Shown here in pieces: positions 45,105 through 54,400 of a DNA stretch of 64,000 nucleotides. Each line of letters opens with the position of its first letter. Within the stretch, counting starts at the first letter, position 1. The notes beneath the pieces were generated by a model. That model did not search any database and was not told where the DNA came from. It was given only the letters and a program-made list of their open reading frames with translations. The position numbers and the translations under genes are program-made. Source of the DNA: Verrucomicrobiia bacterium (GTDB lineage Bacteria > Verrucomicrobiota > Verrucomicrobiia > Limisphaerales > JADLHS01); NCBI GenBank assembly GCA_023953615.1, contig JAMLJH010000001.1, positions 1,281,360-1,345,359 on the forward strand. Direction: 5' to 3'.

Positions 45105-45784
45105 TACAGACCAATGGCGCCGCGAATGTCGCGCATGGGCACTTCGATTTTGTCCCCGGGATAAACCGGCAAATCATAATTGGAATCTTGCGCGGCTTTT
45201 TTGCAATCCACGATGGTTCGACTGCCATCGGCGCGAGTGAGCACGACACGTTTGCGATCCGCAAAGTCAGTAAAGTCCTGCGCTCCCGCAATGGCTTTGA
45301 GAACGGTGGTTTGGCCAAAGTATTCCTGGCGGCCCGGATTCCGCACCTGACCCTGCACGTAAAAGATGCGTCGTTCCGAAGATGCCGTGATGGTCAGTTG
45401 TTTGTAGAACAACGGCACGTACTTGCTGTAAATCGCTTTCTGCAACTCGCCAAGGGTTTTGCCCTCGGCCTTAATCGAACCGATCATCGGCAAGGTAACC
45501 ATGCCGTCTTCCTTGACCGATTCCTCGTGCGGCATGGGCGGACTCTGAATTCCGGAGAAGGTGATTTTCACGTAGTCCCCAACGGCCAGACGCGCGGCTT
45601 CACCGAGCGAAGTGCTGGTACCGGCAGCATTGGGGGCGCTCGCATACGGTTGGTCGCCCGGGACCTCAGTAAAATGAATCTGATCCCGTGAGGTCTGACA
45701 TCCCGCCAGAACCAATCCAATCAGGAGCGCCACGCCCGCCCACCAGCCACCGAAGGCTCTTTGCTGCGAAATAACTTTCTTCAT
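45104..45784 (-). CDS. Wza-like polysaccharide export lipoprotein
   Basis: 226 residues from ATG 45784, with a lipoprotein signal ending in 'LIGLVLAGC' (Cys29). The polysaccharide-export domain 'LAVGDYVKITFSGIQSP' and 'KEDGMVTLPMIGSIKAEGKT' is followed by an SLBB-like domain ('IFYVQGQVRNPGRQEYFGQ'). Wza proteins form octameric outer-membrane channels for capsule/EPS. It is shorter than E. coli Wza (379 residues) and lacks its C-terminal membrane helix. It lies 23 bp after the BY-kinase. Confidence 0.88.
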   Translation of the reverse strand: MKKVISQQRAFGGWWAGVALLIGLVLAGCQTSRDQIHFTEVPGDQPYASAPNAAGTSTSLGEAARLAVGDYVKITFSGIQSPPMPHEESVKEDGMVTLPMIGSIKAEGKTLGELQKAIYSKYVPLFYKQLTITASSERRIFYVQGQVRNPGRQEYFGQTTVLKAIAGAQDFTDFADRKRVVLTRADGSRTIVDCKKAAQDSNYDLPVYPGDKIEVPMRDIRGAIGL

Positions 45785-45807
45785 GAACTTATACTCAGAC
45801 AAGCGGA

Positions 45808-47973
45808 TCAGTATTTTTGTTTGATTTCGCCCGAATCTTTCGCTCCGGGCGCCGCCGCTTCCGCCACCGGCTCGGCATCTTCGCTCTTGGCGTAATAATC
45901 GTGGTAATAGCCGCTGTAATAATAGTAGCTCTCGTCCTGCGACATGTTGATGTTGTTCAACACGATGCCGACCAGATTGCCGCCCACTTTCTCGATGAGT
46001 TGCTTGGCGCGAATGTTCATCGGCTGCGGGTACCGACGGTATTGGATGACCTGAACGGTAATATCCACTTCGCTGGCGAGGATGGAGGCGTCGCTCACCC
46101 CCATGATCGGTGGCGAATCGAAAAAGACATAATCGTAGCGCTGCTTAAGTTCGTTGATCAGATCCTTCATCTGGCTGGAACTCAAAATACCCAGTGAACT
46201 GCTGGGCAGCTTGCCGCTGGCCAGAAAATCAAGCTTGTCCAACGAGGTGGTTTGAATGACATCGGTCAGGCTGTTTTGCTTCAACAAGTAGTTGGTCAAA
46301 CCGAGGTTGTTGGTAACGCGCAAAATTTTGTGCAGCGTGGGGCGGCGCAAGTCGGAATCCACAATGATCACACGCTGGCCACTTTGAGCGAAGACGGTGG
46401 CCAGATTCAGAACCGTGGTGGACTTACCTTCGCCCGCACCGGCGCTAACCACGGCAATACTGTTCAATTTCTCGTCTTTGCGAGCGAATAGAAGGTTGGT
46501 TCGTAAGACCCGGTAAGCTTCCGCATGGGGACTTTCGGCCCCCTCCTCAATTAAATACCCGACATTTTGAGGTATGACACCCAAGACCGGCGACTGGAGG
46601 AGACGCTCAACGTCGTCAATGGTCTTGACGCTGGTATCCAAGTATTCAATGAAAAATGCCAAGCCAACCCCGACCACCAACCCAATGATCACCCCTAAAA
46701 TGATGTTCAAAGTTTTGTTCGGGCGAACGGGTTTTTTGCCAGGTGTGGCGTATTCGATGATGTCCACCTGAAATTTTTTCGGCAGACTCAAGTCAATCTG
46801 TTCAACATTGATCTTACGGGAAAGCAGGGTACGCAAATCTTCCTCACTCATCAACGTGCGCTTCAGATCAAAGTAGGGACGGCTCTTGGTCAGTTGTTCC
46901 TGATCAAGTTTGCGCGCTGATTCCACGGCGGCGGTGCTGTTGTCCAGACGCGCTTTGGCCATCGCCACCTTGGTTTCCAAGGCCTTCATGATGGCGCGAA
47001 CCTGATCGTCTATCTTGGTCTCCAGCTCAACTTCCAAATCTTGAACGCGCTTCATGTCCGGATGTTCCGGGCCCAAGTCCACCGCCAGAGCGATCGCATG
47101 TTGCTGAGCCATGTTGAGTTGTTGGAGCAGGTCGGTTAATACCGGATCCATTTCCATCCGCGGCAAGACTTCACGCAGTTCTTTGGTGGAAAGCGCACTC
47201 AGCTTGTCGTACTGGACCTTCCTTTCCTTGTACTCATTGTCAGCTTCGAAGCGGCTTAAAAGATTGCGTTTGTATTCCTCGGTTTCAGTCTGCATCACTG
47301 GAGTGAGACTGGTGGCGTCAATATCTGAGATGCCGGTGTCAATGCGCAATTTATCCAACCGAGACTTGATTTCAGCAATCCGCTCGTCCTGGATTTTCAA
47401 TTGCCGCTGCAACTCGTTGATTCCGCCCATGACGGCTTCCTGGTTTTTTGAAAGCCGCCAGCGCTGATAGGCCTCGGCAATGGCGTTGGCCAAATCGGCG
47501 GCATCCTTGGCGTTATCGCTGAACACCTTAATGTCAATGATACTGGTGTTGCGGCGCGGTCGGACATCCATGCGGGCGCGCAACATTTCCAGCGCCTCGT
47601 TCGGTTTCAAGGGTTGGCCCTCGAAGTATTTATTCCCCCAAACTCGGGCGAGATCCAGATTGTTAATGACATTGGTCAGAATGCTTTCTGACTGGATGGT
47701 CTCGAACTCAGTTTGGATAAAGTAGGGGTCATAGGCGCTGATCAGCCGACTACTCATGCCGCTGAGTTCATCAATGTCCGACTTGTCCCGCTCGACCCGC
47801 ATGGCGGCTGTGCTGGCAAACAATTCGGGCAAAATAAAGGTGACCAAGGTGGCCGTAATCACCACCAGGAGAAAAACCGCAAGAATGACGGTCTTCCGGA
47901 TCCGAATAATCCGCCAGTAGTCTAAAAAGTGTAAGCGTGCCTCTGGTTGCGTTTGTTGCTTAAGCGGATCCAT
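45808..47973 (-). CDS. polysaccharide co-polymerase with tyrosine autokinase domain (BY-kinase)
   Basis: 721 residues. TM1 lies at about 27-48 and a long coiled-coil periplasmic region follows, then TM2 at about 423-441, with 'YATPGKKPVRPNKTLN' just before it. The cytoplasmic kinase has Walker A 'GAGEGKST', Walker A' 'VIIVDSDLRRP' and Walker B 'YVFFDSPPIMGVSDA'. The C-terminus is a Tyr cluster ('SYYYYSGYYHDYYAK'). This is the single-chain Wzc layout of Gram-negative bacteria: chain-length control plus autophosphorylation. An intrinsic terminator lies 5 bases upstream of the ATG. Confidence 0.93.
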   Translation of the reverse strand: MDPLKQQTQPEARLHFLDYWRIIRIRKTVILAVFLLVVITATLVTFILPELFASTAAMRVERDKSDIDELSGMSSRLISAYDPYFIQTEFETIQSESILTNVINNLDLARVWGNKYFEGQPLKPNEALEMLRARMDVRPRRNTSIIDIKVFSDNAKDAADLANAIAEAYQRWRLSKNQEAVMGGINELQRQLKIQDERIAEIKSRLDKLRIDTGISDIDATSLTPVMQTETEEYKRNLLSRFEADNEYKERKVQYDKLSALSTKELREVLPRMEMDPVLTDLLQQLNMAQQHAIALAVDLGPEHPDMKRVQDLEVELETKIDDQVRAIMKALETKVAMAKARLDNSTAAVESARKLDQEQLTKSRPYFDLKRTLMSEEDLRTLLSRKINVEQIDLSLPKKFQVDIIEYATPGKKPVRPNKTLNIILGVIIGLVVGVGLAFFIEYLDTSVKTIDDVERLLQSPVLGVIPQNVGYLIEEGAESPHAEAYRVLRTNLLFARKDEKLNSIAVVSAGAGEGKSTTVLNLATVFAQSGQRVIIVDSDLRRPTLHKILRVTNNLGLTNYLLKQNSLTDVIQTTSLDKLDFLASGKLPSSSLGILSSSQMKDLINELKQRYDYVFFDSPPIMGVSDASILASEVDITVQVIQYRRYPQPMNIRAKQLIEKVGGNLVGIVLNNINMSQDESYYYYSGYYHDYYAKSEDAEPVAEAAAPGAKDSGEIKQKY

Positions 47974-47977
47974 AGTC

Positions 47978-48014
47978 AAAAAAAATAGGGGCTAGTAATA
48001 CGACCCAGCCCCTA
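47978..48014 (-). terminator. intrinsic terminator immediately upstream of the BY-kinase start
   Basis: On the - strand the perfect 8-bp stem TAGGGGCT (48007-48014) / AGCCCCTA (47986-47993), loop of 13 bases, is followed by eight T residues (47978-47985). The BY-kinase ATG begins only 4 bases after the T-run. It would end the beta-barrel transcript, or act as an attenuator for the kinase gene. Confidence 0.85.
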
Positions 48015-48031
48015 ACCAAAATATCCTCCGA

Positions 48032-49312
48032 TCAGAAACCGACCGTCACGCCCGCATAGACGCGATTCCGATAAAAATCGGGTGACATACGCACAGTCGA
48101 ATCCCACCGATCAAAATTATACCCGGTATGGGCGGAAACATACTGGTTGAAGTTATAGGCCAAGTCCAGACCGATGCGATACAACATGAAGGTTTCGCCA
48201 TCCACCGCGACACCGCCGCCGTTATATTCAGCATGTGAAACACTGGCGCTGACCGTGCCGATCAACTTGGAAATGATCTCGTGTTTGAGCGCACCGTACG
48301 CGGTGATGTACTCCATGTCTTTGACATACGAGAGCGGCGCGCCCACTTCGTTGGCCGATTCCCGGCTGTAACGAAGCCCCGCATCCACCTGCGTGCGCTG
48401 CTGGATTGCATAAGTCACACTGCCTTGAATGAAAGGACTCCATTGCGTGTCATCCCCGCCCGTGTACTTGTAATAGGTGTAATACTGCGCGCCGACGTTA
48501 AGGGCAGCGGACAGAGTTGGACTGAAAATATGCCGAGCGCCAACATAGACGGTATGTCCGCGATTATTGCGGTCCTGACTCTGCACCACTGGCAATATCG
48601 CAATTACTTCATCGCCGTTGTAGATCGTCTGCGAGTAGTTGTAACCCAAAACGCCAATCGTAGATGGGCTCAGCTTCCAATTGCTGTCAATCCGCACCAA
48701 GTGTTCGGTTCGGTCGAAAAGACCCGAATAACTGGCTCGACCAGCATAAACGCCTCCTGGCAGTTTATCGTGGTAGTCGTAGAAGTTATTATTGTAGCCC
48801 AAACTGAAACTCAGCAGGTCGGTGGCTTCAACATTGAATTCGGCCCGGGCAAAATTACGGATGTTATCACCTGGAATTCGCTGGATCGCCGCAGGATCAA
48901 ACAACAGGTCCGGTTCTTGACCAATAACAAAGGAGTCGCTCAACGAAATATCGGCGCGCGGGCTGAAAGTATGCGCGAAGTTCAAGTCGAAGACATGAGT
49001 GTAGCTATGATGCCCCGCACGGCCCGGGATGCTCTTATCGTAGAAGCGCGCCGTGAAGTCGTAGCCGACGTTGAAAGAAGTTTGTTCGCCGGGTAACCCA
49101 AACTTGATGGATGGAGTCACATCGAAACCCGCCGATTCCACTGCCCACGCATCCGGCGCGGTGTTCACGTTGTCATCGTAAAAGCCGTTTAAGGTGGCTT
49201 GAATGCTCCACGGCTTGTTCTTCTGCAGTTGGTTCAGCGTTGACGATTCAGCCGCGTGCAGCACCGAGGCGCCCATAGCCAGCAACCCAACTGAGGTAGC
49301 GATTTTTCTCAT
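48032..49312 (-). CDS. outer-membrane beta-barrel protein of the EPS locus
   Basis: 426 residues with a signal peptide (1-20, ending 'HAAES'). The rest alternates amphipathic beta-strands rich in Tyr, Phe and Asn, and ends in Phe ('VYAGVTVGF'), the Omp85 recognition signal. Similar beta-barrels are encoded with Wza/Wzc in exopolysaccharide loci of Verrucomicrobiota and Proteobacteria. Function is probably EPS passage or anchorage. It is transcribed toward the BY-kinase but a terminator separates them. Confidence 0.8.
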   Translation of the reverse strand: MRKIATSVGLLAMGASVLHAAESSTLNQLQKNKPWSIQATLNGFYDDNVNTAPDAWAVESAGFDVTPSIKFGLPGEQTSFNVGYDFTARFYDKSIPGRAGHHSYTHVFDLNFAHTFSPRADISLSDSFVIGQEPDLLFDPAAIQRIPGDNIRNFARAEFNVEATDLLSFSLGYNNNFYDYHDKLPGGVYAGRASYSGLFDRTEHLVRIDSNWKLSPSTIGVLGYNYSQTIYNGDEVIAILPVVQSQDRNNRGHTVYVGARHIFSPTLSAALNVGAQYYTYYKYTGGDDTQWSPFIQGSVTYAIQQRTQVDAGLRYSRESANEVGAPLSYVKDMEYITAYGALKHEIISKLIGTVSASVSHAEYNGGGVAVDGETFMLYRIGLDLAYNFNQYVSAHTGYNFDRWDSTVRMSPDFYRNRVYAGVTVGF

Positions 49313-49558
49313 AGAATTAGTTTAGTAGTTCAACCCAAGACGACGTTTTCCTCTGTTCTACTTGAATCGGACGCAGCATGTCAAATAAATGTTCCGTCTT
49401 TTTATGTTCAAGCCAACCTCACTAGACAAACGGTTTTCGCCAAAAATAGCAAGCCTCATCAACAATAATTCAATAATAATTTTAACCCTCGCGATTTGGA
49501 TGCCAATCCATCGGTTTTCCCGCAGAAATTTTACGGTTTTATGACCAAGGAGAAGTCC
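49313..49558. other. AT-rich regulatory region upstream of the EPS genes
   Basis: An unusually AT-rich stretch for this window, with runs such as 'AATAATTCAATAATAATTTT'. It presumably contains the start sites for the EPS beta-barrel. No gene is visible. The LysM lipoprotein gene ends at 49559, upstream in the same direction. Confidence 0.5.
49355..49384 (-). promoter_or_regulatory. probable sigma-70-type promoter of the EPS beta-barrel gene
   Basis: TTGACA (49379-49384, - strand) is followed after 18 bases by TAGAAC (49355-49360). The start codon lies 42 bases downstream. The -35 is perfect, the -10 moderate, and AT-rich DNA lies just upstream as an UP-like element. Confidence 0.45.
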
Positions 49559-50323
49559 TCAACGTCGCGGCACCACCACCGTCTGTCCCACTTGGATGCG
49601 TCGCGGATCCAATCCCGGATTGGCCCGCGCCAGAACTTCCACAGAAATTCCGTACTGCCGCGAGATTGATGTGAGCGTCTCGCCAGATTTGACCCGGTGA
49701 TATCCCGCGGCAGCCGCAGCCGTCGTTGTTGCGCTCGGGGCGGAACTTCGCTGCGGTAACGGGGTGGGTTGCAAGGTTGCCGCACGTTGCGGCGCCTGGA
49801 CTGGACTCGTGGTGACCGGAGTTGAATACGTCTGCGGTGAGGTTTGCGTCGCCGCCTGGCGCAGTTGCTCTACTTCACTTTGTAAGCGCCGATTCTCCGC
49901 CGCCAGTTTTTCCAATCGCTGCTGTAAAGCGGAACTGGGAGGGATGGGCACCGCAGTGCGCGCCAGTTCCTGTTTCAGTCGCGCAATGTGCTGTCGAATC
50001 ATTTCCGCATTACCCGCCTGGGGACGCAGCCGGAGATACTCCTGGTAAAAATGGATGGCCGCCGCTTCGTCCACCTGCTTTTCCGCGTAAAGCCAGCCCA
50101 ACTCAAGATTCGCCGCCGCCGAATGGGGATTCAGCTCGAGGGCGCGCTTGAAGGCATTGATGGCGCCGCTGTAGTTCATGGCATTGACCAGATTTCGCCC
50201 GATCAAGAATTGCGGCTCCTTTTCCTCGTCCACTTGATCTGAGCGTCCGGGTTCACAGCCGCTCAACAGCAGCCCCACACAGCAGCCGAGCAGCAGGATT
50301 TGGATGATTTTAGCCGGCACCAT
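49559..50323 (-). CDS. lipoprotein with TPR, coiled coil and LysM domain
   Basis: 254 residues. The signal ends with a lipobox 'GLLLSGC'. TPR units at about 40-110 ('NYSGAINAFKRALELNPHSA') are followed by a coiled coil (about 130-157), a Pro/Thr/Ala linker, and a C-terminal LysM domain ('YHRVKSGETLTSISRQYGIS', 'IQVGQTVVVP'). LysM binds peptidoglycan, so the protein probably ties a membrane to the cell wall and organises partners through the TPRs. Possible LysM-guided cell-division or envelope role; no named homologue is recognised. Confidence 0.85.
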   Translation of the reverse strand: MVPAKIIQILLLGCCVGLLLSGCEPGRSDQVDEEKEPQFLIGRNLVNAMNYSGAINAFKRALELNPHSAAANLELGWLYAEKQVDEAAAIHFYQEYLRLRPQAGNAEMIRQHIARLKQELARTAVPIPPSSALQQRLEKLAAENRRLQSEVEQLRQAATQTSPQTYSTPVTTSPVQAPQRAATLQPTPLPQRSSAPSATTTAAAAAGYHRVKSGETLTSISRQYGISVEVLARANPGLDPRRIQVGQTVVVPRR

Positions 50324-50377
50324 GGCGCGCTTAATTTACCGAATGCACCGACGGCGCGCAATCGCCTGATGACTCGT

Positions 50378-51220
50378 TCAACGCTTGCGCGCACGCGCAA
50401 ACGGATTTTGAGCAACCGTCCGCGTCGTCCGATCAGTCGCGTACAATCCAAGTAACAAACAAACCCACCCAACCAGGAAGTGCATTCCCAATACCGAAAG
50501 CAGTCCGATCAGGTTCATCACCCCCAGGTCGTAAAACGAAATGGCGAGCAGCATCAACAACGCGCCGGGCAGCAGCGCGGCCCCACTCATCTTCCAGCTT
50601 CCGCGCCAGGTCAAACGCCGATTCACGTAAAGTCCCAACCACCAAAGCGGTCCAGCATAAAGTGTTGCCAATCCAAACCACGCGATCATCAGGCCGCACA
50701 CTGTAACGACGAACACTCCGGCCAATACTCCGGGTCGCCACGCGCCCCATAACGGTTGTAATTTTTCCTGGCCCAGCGCGATAACCCAACCCGCTGGATA
50801 GGGCCATTCCACGTAGCCGAACAGGGAATAAATGGTGATCCGATTCCGACTCAATTCGCACTGAAGGTCCGCCACCGAACGCAACTGACCGGGTTGCTCC
50901 ACGCTGACACTCAGAGCGAGAAAGCCGTTTTCCTCCAGCATGATGGGGGTTGCCCCCTGCCAATCCAGTTGTTGATGCCGAATCTGGCTGGTGGCGGGCA
51001 ACTGGTGAATCGCGTTGGAAATCACCGGCACGTAACGATCATAACAAAACCAGGTCACTCCCGCAGCCACCAGCAGGGCCACGAGAAATTGAATCAACAG
51101 CAATCGGCGCAGCGGCGCCAGCGCAAACGCCGCGACGCCACGGGGCGTGAAGGGTTGCCAGGCGGTTGCGAAAAAGTTGCCCACGTCACTTAATGGAAGG
51201 GAGCAGCCAACCGGATGCAA
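50378..51220 (-). CDS. polytopic membrane protein of unknown function
   Basis: 280 residues with one N-terminal TM ('RLLLIQFLVALLVAAGVTW'), a soluble segment of about 95 residues, then four to five TM segments. I do not recognise the family. The start is unclear: TTG at 51220 has no Shine-Dalgarno, and a GTG at 51184 is possible. The last residues ('FARARKR') are basic and cytoplasmic. It lies 13 bp after the DUF6941-like gene. Confidence 0.65.
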   Translation of the reverse strand: MHPVGCSLPLSDVGNFFATAWQPFTPRGVAAFALAPLRRLLLIQFLVALLVAAGVTWFCYDRYVPVISNAIHQLPATSQIRHQQLDWQGATPIMLEENGFLALSVSVEQPGQLRSVADLQCELSRNRITIYSLFGYVEWPYPAGWVIALGQEKLQPLWGAWRPGVLAGVFVVTVCGLMIAWFGLATLYAGPLWWLGLYVNRRLTWRGSWKMSGAALLPGALLMLLAISFYDLGVMNLIGLLSVLGMHFLVGWVCLLLGLYATDRTTRTVAQNPFARARKR

Positions 51221-51233
51221 GCACGGGTTTCGC

Positions 51234-51689
51234 TCAAGCTCCCGGCGCCGGAGCCTCGGGTGCCGCCGGTGGTTTGCCGCCCGGAGCCGGGGGCGGCGTC
51301 AACATGACGGGCACCGGGTAACGCAGTTTCATCACGTCGTCCACCAACACTTCGATGTAATAGGTCCCGGCCACCTTGAATTCCACCTGCCCGAACAGCG
51401 TGACGTTGGTGGCATGAAACCCCGCGTCTTGCAAAGTGAATTTCACTTCGCCTTTCCGCAGGACCGTGGTTTGATCTGGCGCGATCAACCGCACGCTCTC
51501 GCTGAATTTTCCCAGACCGGCCGTCCAGCGATTGAAAATGCTCAACTTGAACGCCACCACCGGCAACTGGGGTACGCGGATCAAGTTGATGACGCCGATG
51601 AGAAAAAAATTGCCGTTGGTTTCCTGGCGCACCTCTTCGCACAACAGCGAACATTGCAGGTCGGGGAGAATCCGGGTTGGAGTCATCAT
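51234..51689 (-). CDS. DUF6941-like protein
   Basis: 151 residues. The N-terminal 'LQCSLLCEEVRQETNGNFFLIGVINLI' (quoted in part: 'LLCEEVRQETNGN') and the beta-rich sequence thereafter resemble DUF6941, a small family of unknown role. The C-terminal 25 residues are Pro/Ala-rich. ATG 51689 is adjacent to a second ATG. It follows folD by 15 bp. Confidence 0.6.
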   Translation of the reverse strand: MMTPTRILPDLQCSLLCEEVRQETNGNFFLIGVINLIRVPQLPVVAFKLSIFNRWTAGLGKFSESVRLIAPDQTTVLRKGEVKFTLQDAGFHATNVTLFGQVEFKVAGTYYIEVLVDDVMKLRYPVPVMLTPPPAPGGKPPAAPEAPAPGA

Positions 51690-51704
51690 TTGAAAAGTTG
51701 AAAG

Positions 51705-52592
51705 TTATTGGGCGGCGGATTCCGCAGCGTGAACGGTGTTTCGCATGAGCATGGCAATCGTCATCGGGCCGACGCCGCCGGGGTTGGGCGTAATTTTCGC
51801 CGCCAGCGGCTGCACTTCCGCAAAAGCCACATCCCCGACAAGTTTGGTTCCGGTTTTGCCGCCCGGATCGGGAACGCGGTTCACCCCCACATCCAGCACC
51901 ACCACCCCCGGTCGGACCATGTCCGCCTTCAAAAATTCCGGAACGCCCATCGCCGCTACGATAATATCCGCGCGCCGACAATGCGATTGAATGTCGCGCG
52001 TTGCGGAATGGCAGATCGTCACCGTTGCATTGGCCTGACGCCCCTTCTGGCAAAGCATGGCGGCCATCGGTTTGCCGACGATGTTACCGCGTCCCAGAAT
52101 GACCGCTTCCGCGCCCGCGATTTTCACTTCAGACCGCACCAACAATTCCCGCACTCCGGCCGGCGTGCAGGGTTGAAAACCCGTCGGGTCGCCAAGCATC
52201 AACTTACCGACGTTTACCGGGTGAAATCCATCCACATCCTTCGTCGGCAGGACGGTGGCATACACGACTTCCGCGCGAATATGCTTGGGAAGCGGCGCCT
52301 GTACTAGAATACCGTGCAGACGCGGGTTGGCGTTTAGTTGTGCCAATAACACGAGCAGATCCGCTTCGGAAGTTTGCTCTGGAAGTACGTGCGTCTCTGA
52401 AGCAATCCCGAGTTCCGCGCACGTTTTTTCCTTGCGGCCAACATAGACCTTGGAGGCGGGATCCTCGCCGACGCGAACGAAGGCCAGTCCGGGTTGAACG
52501 CCACGTCCCTTGAGCGTGGCAATGCGCGTTCGCAGTTCGCCCTGGATTTGCGCCGCAATCTGGCGACCATCAATAAGATTCGGCGCCGTCAT
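51705..52592 (-). CDS. folD: methylenetetrahydrofolate dehydrogenase/cyclohydrolase
   Basis: FolD interconverts 5,10-methylene- and 10-formyl-THF; the latter is a substrate of PurH. 295 residues with 'SKVYVGRKEKTCAELGI' (catalytic Lys and Tyr), 'GILVQAPLPKHI' and the Rossmann motif 'VILGRGNIVGKPMAAML'. The C-terminal 'TPNPGGVGPMTIAML' is the standard end of the domain. ATG 52592 overlaps the stop of the SH3 gene by one base. Confidence 0.97.
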   Translation of the reverse strand: MTAPNLIDGRQIAAQIQGELRTRIATLKGRGVQPGLAFVRVGEDPASKVYVGRKEKTCAELGIASETHVLPEQTSEADLLVLLAQLNANPRLHGILVQAPLPKHIRAEVVYATVLPTKDVDGFHPVNVGKLMLGDPTGFQPCTPAGVRELLVRSEVKIAGAEAVILGRGNIVGKPMAAMLCQKGRQANATVTICHSATRDIQSHCRRADIIVAAMGVPEFLKADMVRPGVVVLDVGVNRVPDPGGKTGTKLVGDVAFAEVQPLAAKITPNPGGVGPMTIAMLMRNTVHAAESAAQ

Positions 52593-53620
52593 TATTTGAC
52601 GACGTAAATTTTCTGAATCGTTAGAACCGGAGTGTTGGCCCAGCGCTCATCAAGACTTTCCTGGCCGGTCACGATGATCTGCTTGCCCAAGTAACGACTC
52701 AACTCGAGTTGCGCCGTGGGACTGTAAAGATAATTGATCAGCTTGTTATTCTCGGCGCTGTGCAAACCATACTTGGTCGGCGCCTGAATGCTGACTGTGG
52801 GCTTGACGATGCCTTCATGCGACACCGTCCGCGGCACCCAGACTTCTTCAACCACTGGCGGTGGCGCCGCGCTGTTCACGTCTTCATGAATAATCGGCGC
52901 GGGTTCGGTCATCGTGCTCCCCGTGGTCACGTCCGTGGCGGGTGTAACCAACGGGCCATCGTCCGGAACGACGGCTGTTTCCGGAGCGATTTCCGGTTCA
53001 GGATGCTGCAAAGCCACCACGGGGGGCGCAGTCACTTCCGACCCGGCTTGCTGCATAACGTAGCTGGCAGCGACAAACGCAAACGCATCCGCCGGCGCCT
53101 CGATTTCCGTCCAATTCCCCTTGGTAGCAACAGCTTTAACCGTTGTGCCCTGAGTCAACGTGCCCACGATGCTGTAGTTTTCGCCTGCTCCTGTGCGCAC
53201 ATTCAATTTATGGGGTTTGACCGTCTGGTCCGCATTCAAATAAGAACTGTGAACCCACACGTGCGCTTTCTGTGGATAAGCGATCTTCGCCCACTGAGCC
53301 GGTTCGCCCGCTTTGGGTTTGGTCAAAATTACCTCTTCAATCACCGCAACGACATCGCCATCGTGCAACTGTGTGATGATCTCCCCCTTAAAACCGGCTT
53401 TGCCGCGCACATTCACGTTATTACCGGTAATCGTCGCGTTGCCGGGAGACAGAATAATCGGCTTTTCGGCAGTCGCCGCTGGAGATGCGACCGGCTTGGC
53501 CGCCGTGCTCTTGGCCGGTTTTGCAGCGGCGGGTTGATCCAATTGTCCGTCCGCGTGGGCGACCAGCAGTGTTCCGGCGAGCAGCGCCACACTCAAAATC
53601 ATCCATCCGTTCTTTTTCAT
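52592..53620 (-). CDS. exported protein with two bacterial SH3 domains
   Basis: 342 residues with a signal peptide (1-23). Two SH3b domains: about 58-130 ('TGNNVNVRGKAGFKGEIITQ') and 133-190 ('HKLNVRTGAGENYSIVGTLT'). A Pro/Thr-rich linker and a conserved C-terminal segment ('TQLELSRYLGKQIIVTGQ'-like) follow. SH3b domains bind peptidoglycan or serve as protein interaction modules. The first Ala/Lys-rich 40 residues after the signal are low-complexity. Probably envelope-bound. Confidence 0.82.
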   Translation of the reverse strand: MKKNGWMILSVALLAGTLLVAHADGQLDQPAAAKPAKSTAAKPVASPAATAEKPIILSPGNATITGNNVNVRGKAGFKGEIITQLHDGDVVAVIEEVILTKPKAGEPAQWAKIAYPQKAHVWVHSSYLNADQTVKPHKLNVRTGAGENYSIVGTLTQGTTVKAVATKGNWTEIEAPADAFAFVAASYVMQQAGSEVTAPPVVALQHPEPEIAPETAVVPDDGPLVTPATDVTTGSTMTEPAPIIHEDVNSAAPPPVVEEVWVPRTVSHEGIVKPTVSIQAPTKYGLHSAENNKLINYLYSPTAQLELSRYLGKQIIVTGQESLDERWANTPVLTIQKIYVVK

Positions 53621-53623
53621 AAT

Positions 53624-54328
53624 TTAGGCAAGTAAAGTTTTAATCTCGGGCGGTGTCAATGTCCGCCATTTGCCGACTCTTAATTCCGCTAGTTTGATTT
53701 TTCCAATCTGCGTGCGAACCAGCCGCCGCACTCGCAAACCCTGTGTTTCGCACAACCGCCGCACTTCCCGATTCTTACCCTCGGCAAGCTCCAACTCAAT
53801 GGCGCTTTCCGACTTTGTTGCCGAGAGCAGGCGCGCTTGCTGCGCTTTCAATTTATCCCCTCGATGAAACACGCCCCGCGTGAATGGTTCGATTTGCGTC
53901 GCGTCAACCTTGCCATCCACTGTAACCACATAACGCTTGCGCACTCCGTACCGCGGATGCGTCAAGCGCAAGGCAAAGTCTCCATCATTGGTCAGGAAAA
54001 GCAATCCTTCACTGGCATAATCCAGCCGCCCAACCGAATTGATTGAGCGCCACTCTTGCGGCAATAAATCATAGACTGTGGGCCGACCGTGCTCGTCCTG
54101 TTTGGAACAGACGCAGCCCTTCGGTTTGTGTAGCGCCACGTACAGTTTTTTGGAGGCGCGAACCGACTTCCCCTCCACGGTGACGCGATCCCGCGCCGGA
54201 TCAACTTTGGAGCCGAGCAAACGCACAACCTCGCCATTCACCGCCACCCGGCCCTCCAGCATCAACTGTTCGGCCGCGCGCCGGGAAGCAATGCCTGCTT
54301 CCGCCAAAAATTTTTGCAGGCGAACCAC
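53624..54328 (-). CDS. rRNA pseudouridine synthase, RsuA/RluB/RluF family
   Basis: 234 residues. An S4 RNA-binding domain (about 3-60, 'RLQKFLAEAGIASRRAAEQL') precedes the catalytic domain with 'VGRLDYASEGLLFLTNDG', where the Asp is the nucleophile. 'GKNREVRRLCETQGLRV' is the signature's second block. These enzymes modify 16S or 23S rRNA; RluB-like 23S target is the most common but is not established here. Start GTG 54328. Lies 72 bp after the small basic protein. Confidence 0.92.
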   Translation of the reverse strand: MVRLQKFLAEAGIASRRAAEQLMLEGRVAVNGEVVRLLGSKVDPARDRVTVEGKSVRASKKLYVALHKPKGCVCSKQDEHGRPTVYDLLPQEWRSINSVGRLDYASEGLLFLTNDGDFALRLTHPRYGVRKRYVVTVDGKVDATQIEPFTRGVFHRGDKLKAQQARLLSATKSESAIELELAEGKNREVRRLCETQGLRVRRLVRTQIGKIKLAELRVGKWRTLTPPEIKTLLA

Positions 54329-54400
54329 GCGAAAAGCTTTGGGAATGGCGTGAACCGACGGCGCGGGTAATTCCGCCGCCGTCCGTTGTCAAACCGACGA

